The position numbers and the translations under genes were made by a program. The notes under the pieces were generated by a model. That model saw only the letters and a program-made list of their open reading frames with translations, had not been told where the DNA came from and did no database searches. Positions 60,839 to 64,000 of a DNA stretch of 64,000 bases are shown here, in pieces. The first letter of the stretch is position 1. Every line of letters begins with the position of its first letter. This DNA comes from Polytrichum commune (Eukaryota; Streptophyta; Polytrichopsida; Polytrichales; Polytrichaceae). The DNA lies in the NCBI GenBank assembly GCA_950295325.1, contig OX485808.1:20730527-20794526 (forward strand). Reading direction: 5' to 3'.

Positions 60839-61275
60839 GGATCCACATGATGAAGATACTTTTCCCAGATCAAGATTCTTGGTTCACAAGAGCTCTTGCA
60901 ATGTGATGGGCATTATGTCATAGTTACACTGATGGTTCCTCTTCCATAAGCATCTGGAGTTGATTGAACTGATTTTGAGAAAACTAAGATATTCCTGAAT
61001 GATATTTGTGTTAGAGGCTTTTGAAGTAAGCAGTTCGAGTTCATCCAGTTGATGAAGACAAATTTCCCAGATTAAGGCTCTTGGTTCACAAGAGTTTTTG
61101 TCAAATGATGGGCATTATGTCATAGTTACACTGATGGTTCCTCTATGCTTTGTGTAGCTATTGTCATAGGGTAGAAAACACTCTTGCTGTTGGAGTTGAT
61201 CCGGTTGATGAAGACAATCTTCCCAGAATAAGGCTCTTGTTTCCCAAGGGTTCTTGTCAAATGATGGTTCTTGCA
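60839..61275 (+). repeat. Three diverged direct repeats
   Basis: Copies near 60,847, 61,056 and 61,207 share 'gatgaagaca', 'tttcccaga(t/a)', 'ggctcttggttcacaagag' and 'atgatggg'. The first two also share 'cattatgtcatagttacact' and 'gatggttcctct'. Non-coding, just upstream of the kinase fragment. Confidence 0.75.
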
Positions 61276-61733
61276 AGATAAATGCTAATTATTCATCAGC
61301 TGTAAAGCTACTGCATCGTATCATTTGCACGCGAATTTCTGAATAAAGAATGTGTGCTCGAGGGTTTGGTGGCATAATTTGGAAAACAGGAGCGACATAA
61401 ATTTGAGATTGGAAGTGAAAATGCGGGGCTATTGCAGGTGATGGTAACAGAAGAGGAGGAGAGATGGAAGGGAGAAAGCCCGCATTGAAATTGAATCAAA
61501 GAATGTGGAGGTTGTAGTAAGGAGATCTGTATTTGAGGTGAGATTCTTATGTCAATTATTATGTTTGGATCCGCGGACGAGAGGCTTTGTGTGAATTAGG
61601 TGACAAATTTTGTGAACCAGACTCGGTAAAAAACTGCAGGTAAGGCAAAGAGAGGATCTGTAAGTGGAATGTAAGGCGAAGGATGGTTGAAAATTTCCCG
61701 TTCTATTGTCAACATGAAGTAATTTTTGTACAG

Positions 61734-62953
61734 CAGTGTCCAACAATGGACGTGATAACGAGAAGCATGATCTCATTCTTTATGTCAATCAGGTCCTTGT
61801 GAATGATGATGGCACACGCAGGTTGGTGTTGCGCTCTATACTAGTGTGATGAAAAACCTAGCTTCCATTTAGGTCTCCGTATGTTTTGGCTGAAGTCGTT
61901 GCAGGGTCCCTTTTGGGTGGGCAGAAGCTTGTACAGTAATCGATAAGGTAAAGATGGCAGGCTTGCAGATTCCGCATGCAAAATATGCCTGAAAATAAGC
62001 ATGGTGAGTAATATATACCGTGAATGTGGATGCATACAGGTATGTCGTGAAAGATCTGGTGGGCTCAGGGACGTTTGGGCAAGTTGCGAAATGCTACACA
62101 GAAGAGACAAATGACTATGTTGCTGTGAAGGTTATCAAGAATTAGCCTGCATACTATACTCAAGCAAAGTTCGAGATTGGGATATTGCATATGGTATTGT
62201 CGCAATCCATATGTTTCTGCAGTGAACTCCTCTACTTGAGACTGCATTCTTTCCAGCTCTCTCAAGCTCTCTCTGCACTCTTTGTTGATGAGGTTGTTGT
62301 CCAAGGTCTGGGCTACAGATGCTGTAAGGGTTCATGTTGACCTATCAGTGTGATTTTCTAAAGTTTGTATTTGGTGCAGCTCAACAAGGAGTGGGATCCA
62401 CAGGATAAGTACCACATAGTCAGGAGTTTAGACCACTTCAAATTCCATGGCCACCTGTGCATTGTGTTTGAGCTTCTGACGGTGAACCTGTAAGTTCTTG
62501 ATTGGCAGTGTTGTATGCACATTACTATTTGCATATACTTATTGGAGAGTGAAATGATTAGAAAAATCCTGGAATTCTCACAGCTGCAATGGATATATTA
62601 GTCGAGTCTGAGTACCTGCATGTTGTTGAGGGTATTGCAAGTGAGCCTTCTACATCTGGGCGGAAACAAACTTGCAACTTTGGGCAAGTACTGGTTGGTG
62701 AGAGACTTTCTTAGTAGCAAACTCATTCTTCAAGTTCAGGTATTTAGTAAATAAACTGTCAGCAACCAACTTGTTAGCTACATACACGAGTAGCTCTTTA
62801 GTCTCTGCATTAGAAGCTTGTCAGTCTTGGTCATTGCTATGGTGCATTGTAAATGATGCAAGGGTGTCATCTTTGTCTGCCAGGTATGAGTTGTTAAGGA
62901 CAAATAGCCTGAAGGGCCTATCACTTATGTTGGTGCGAATGTTCACCAAGCAG
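61734..62953 (+). pseudogene. YAK1: YAK1-type (DYRK family) protein kinase fragment
   Basis: Four exon-like segments with GT-AG borders and consistent phase: 61734-61821 (VSNNGRDNEKHDLILYVNQV then LVNDDGTRR), 62040-62193 (YVVKDLVGSGTFGQVAKCYT, then VAVKVIKN with the ATP-binding Lys), 62380-62489 (LNKEWDPQDKYHIVRSLDHF then HGHLCIVFELLTVNL), 62884-62953 (YELLRTNSLKGLSLMLVRMF then TKQ). These follow plant YAK1 kinases from the N-terminal box through the N-lobe to helix E. The codon after VKVIKN, Gln in relatives, is TAG (62,142-62,144), and the C-lobe with the HCDLKPEN catalytic loop is absent downstream. It is therefore a truncated, dead fragment. Retained introns indicate DNA-level copying. 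Confidence 0.85.
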
Positions 62954-63283
62954 GTTCGAATATGTCCTCTTGAGCTCAATGCTTCATACTTGCTAGACTG
63001 AGGGGCAACTTTTACTTGGTCTGCTTGATTTGGTTTGAATACTTGGTCACATGTCTGATCTCTGGTCTTAGATAAGCTTTGTGTGTTTATGCGGGGTTTA
63101 TAGACATGGTTAGATTGGCTTGGACTTGAATCTGACAGTGTAAGCTCTCCAAAAGGAGCCTGCATTGCACCTATTCAATATCTTTTGTCTCAATTTTGCT
63201 TCTGCTTTCACTTCATTTAAAGATATACTCCAGGGGTAGCATGTATACTTGTTTTACTTGTATTCATATCATATTTTTATTAA

Positions 63284-63760
63284 AAAGCAATCATAACGAG
63301 CAACATATGGAAAGGAATAATTTATACAGAAGAGAAGGTCAAGACTCTAGCAAACCATGATACTTTGTTGAAACTTGGTTGTGACTGCGCGGTTGTATTT
63401 CTTAATACACCTGAAGTTCAAACCGTGAAGAAGCGAGGCAGACCAAGACTTTCAGCTCCTACTAAAATGTGGTTTTTAGGTAGAGTGTATAGGATGCGTC
63501 GGACAATAATCAATCCTTGGGTAGAATACAGAGATCCTATAGACTTGTTGGATCGCCCCAACAATGTAGAAGTTGGTTTATGTTGGTATCAAAAGTCTGC
63601 AGGGTTGAAGTGGAGTTATGATCTCACAGGTCATATTATGGTAGAATTGGATACGGTTATTGCTTTGGCCAATTTGACGTATGATGCTGAAACAGACACG
63701 TACGAACTTCATCCAAGTGATGAAAAAGTCTTTAACGACTTTGTAACTAAAAATCCATGA
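63284..63760 (+). CDS. Unrecognised protein with AT-hook-like motif (terminal exon?)
   Basis: The frame is open from a stop at 63,281-63,283 to the TGA at 63,758-63,760. It includes GIIYTEEKVKTLANHDTLLK, VKKRGRPRLSAPTKMWFLGR, INPWVEYRDPIDLLDRPNNV, WSYDLTGHIMVELDTVIALA and ends DEKVFNDFVTKNP. KKRGRPRL resembles an AT-hook DNA-binding core. No in-frame ATG occurs near the start, so it is probably a last exon or a captured piece. Composition is protein-like with no internal stops over 158 codons. I do not recognise the family. It lies inside the inverted-repeat-bounded interval beside the kinase fragment. Confidence 0.5.
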   Translation, partial: KAIITSNIWKGIIYTEEKVKTLANHDTLLKLGCDCAVVFLNTPEVQTVKKRGRPRLSAPTKMWFLGRVYRMRRTIINPWVEYRDPIDLLDRPNNVEVGLCWYQKSAGLKWSYDLTGHIMVELDTVIALANLTYDAETDTYELHPSDEKVFNDFVTKNP

Positions 63761-64000
63761 TTTGATATTATACATATAATAGGGCCATATTTTTGCATTT
63801 CCAAACATTTGTATACATGTTATATACAATTTCTGTATTTGTTTTTGGACCCTTGTGTACGTATGGAAATGCATTTTGAAGCAATGAGATTTGTAAGTAT
63901 ATTGCTTGATTTTAGCAAAAATAAAATGTATACAGGGGTATTTTAATAAGGGGCATGCACGCACGTGATGCTTGGTTTTAATGAATAGTGCACTCCCTGG

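Larger units (their letters stand above)
59974..64000. mobile_element. Region bounded by inverted copies of one sequence, possible large TIR element
   Basis: CCAGGGAGTGCACTATTCAT starts at about 59,973 and its exact reverse complement occupies 63,981-64,000. After 13-14 unmatched bases both arms continue with CACGTGCGTGCA. The ~4-kb interval contains a kinase gene fragment and an unrelated reading frame. This fits a Mutator- or hAT-like element that captured host sequence. The right arm touches the window edge, so its full length and any target duplication cannot be judged. Confidence 0.5.

Noticed and set aside
62142-62144. Rescue of the kinase TAG by RNA editing or readthrough
   Set aside because: Editing of this kind is organellar in plants, and the catalytic lobe is absent anyway.
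1-64000. CRISPR arrays, operons, riboswitches, rRNA or canonical tRNA genes
   Set aside because: Intron-bearing plant nuclear sequence; the only tRNA-like feature is the SINE head at 18.6 kb, which cannot be read as a full tRNA.

Overview
This is nuclear DNA of a land plant. Genes are sparse and carry GT-AG introns, they are separated by many kilobases of AT-rich sequence, and that sequence is full of plant-type MITEs, PIF/Harbinger elements, a LINE 3' end and a tRNA-derived SINE. The encoded proteins (LOG, RNF25-like, TMEM115-like, YAK1-like) look rather unlike those of flowering plants to me. I suspect a seedless or otherwise early-diverging plant, but this is an impression and was not tested.

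Layout. 0-2.6 kb: a tandem array of a roughly 270-350 bp unit, split by a 5'-truncated LINE, then a dispersed repeat. 2.6-5.6 kb (+): an intact four-exon LOG cytokinin-activating gene with a pyrimidine-rich upstream region. 5.6-25 kb: intergenic, with several MITE families, one SINE, and a PIF/Harbinger element (20.6-22.0 kb) carrying a dead transposase fragment. 25-28.8 kb (-): an intact seven-exon RNF25-like RWD/RING ubiquitin ligase; intron 3 holds a decayed second copy of its own exon 6. 29.5-30.9 kb: a second Harbinger-type element in the gene's upstream region. 32.9-36.5 kb (-): an intact eight-exon TMEM115/rhomboid-like 19 gene. 41.1-43.9 kb (+): an intron-containing, inverted, broken duplicate of that gene, interrupted in its first recognisable exon by a MITE. 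44-53.3 kb: repeats, a GC-rich patch with a duplicated coding-like motif, and a cluster of small inverted-repeat elements. 53.8-55.6 kb: an unclassified DNA transposon with CAC...GTG ends that carries exon-like segments. 57-60 kb (+): an unrecognised zinc-finger-like gene, apparently damaged. 60-64 kb: a YAK1-type kinase fragment (+) and an unrecognised AT-hook-like reading frame, lying between inverted copies of one sequence that reach the window edge.

The three intact genes have unrelated housekeeping or hormone roles (cytokinin activation, ubiquitination, Golgi membrane biology) and there is no sign of an operon-like or metabolic cluster. Most unusual content is transposon biology. The best-supported item is a MITE family whose 4-bp target duplication can be deduced inside the window from two filled insertion sites. 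All exon models were assembled by eye from splice signals, reading phase and family similarity; there is no transcript evidence.
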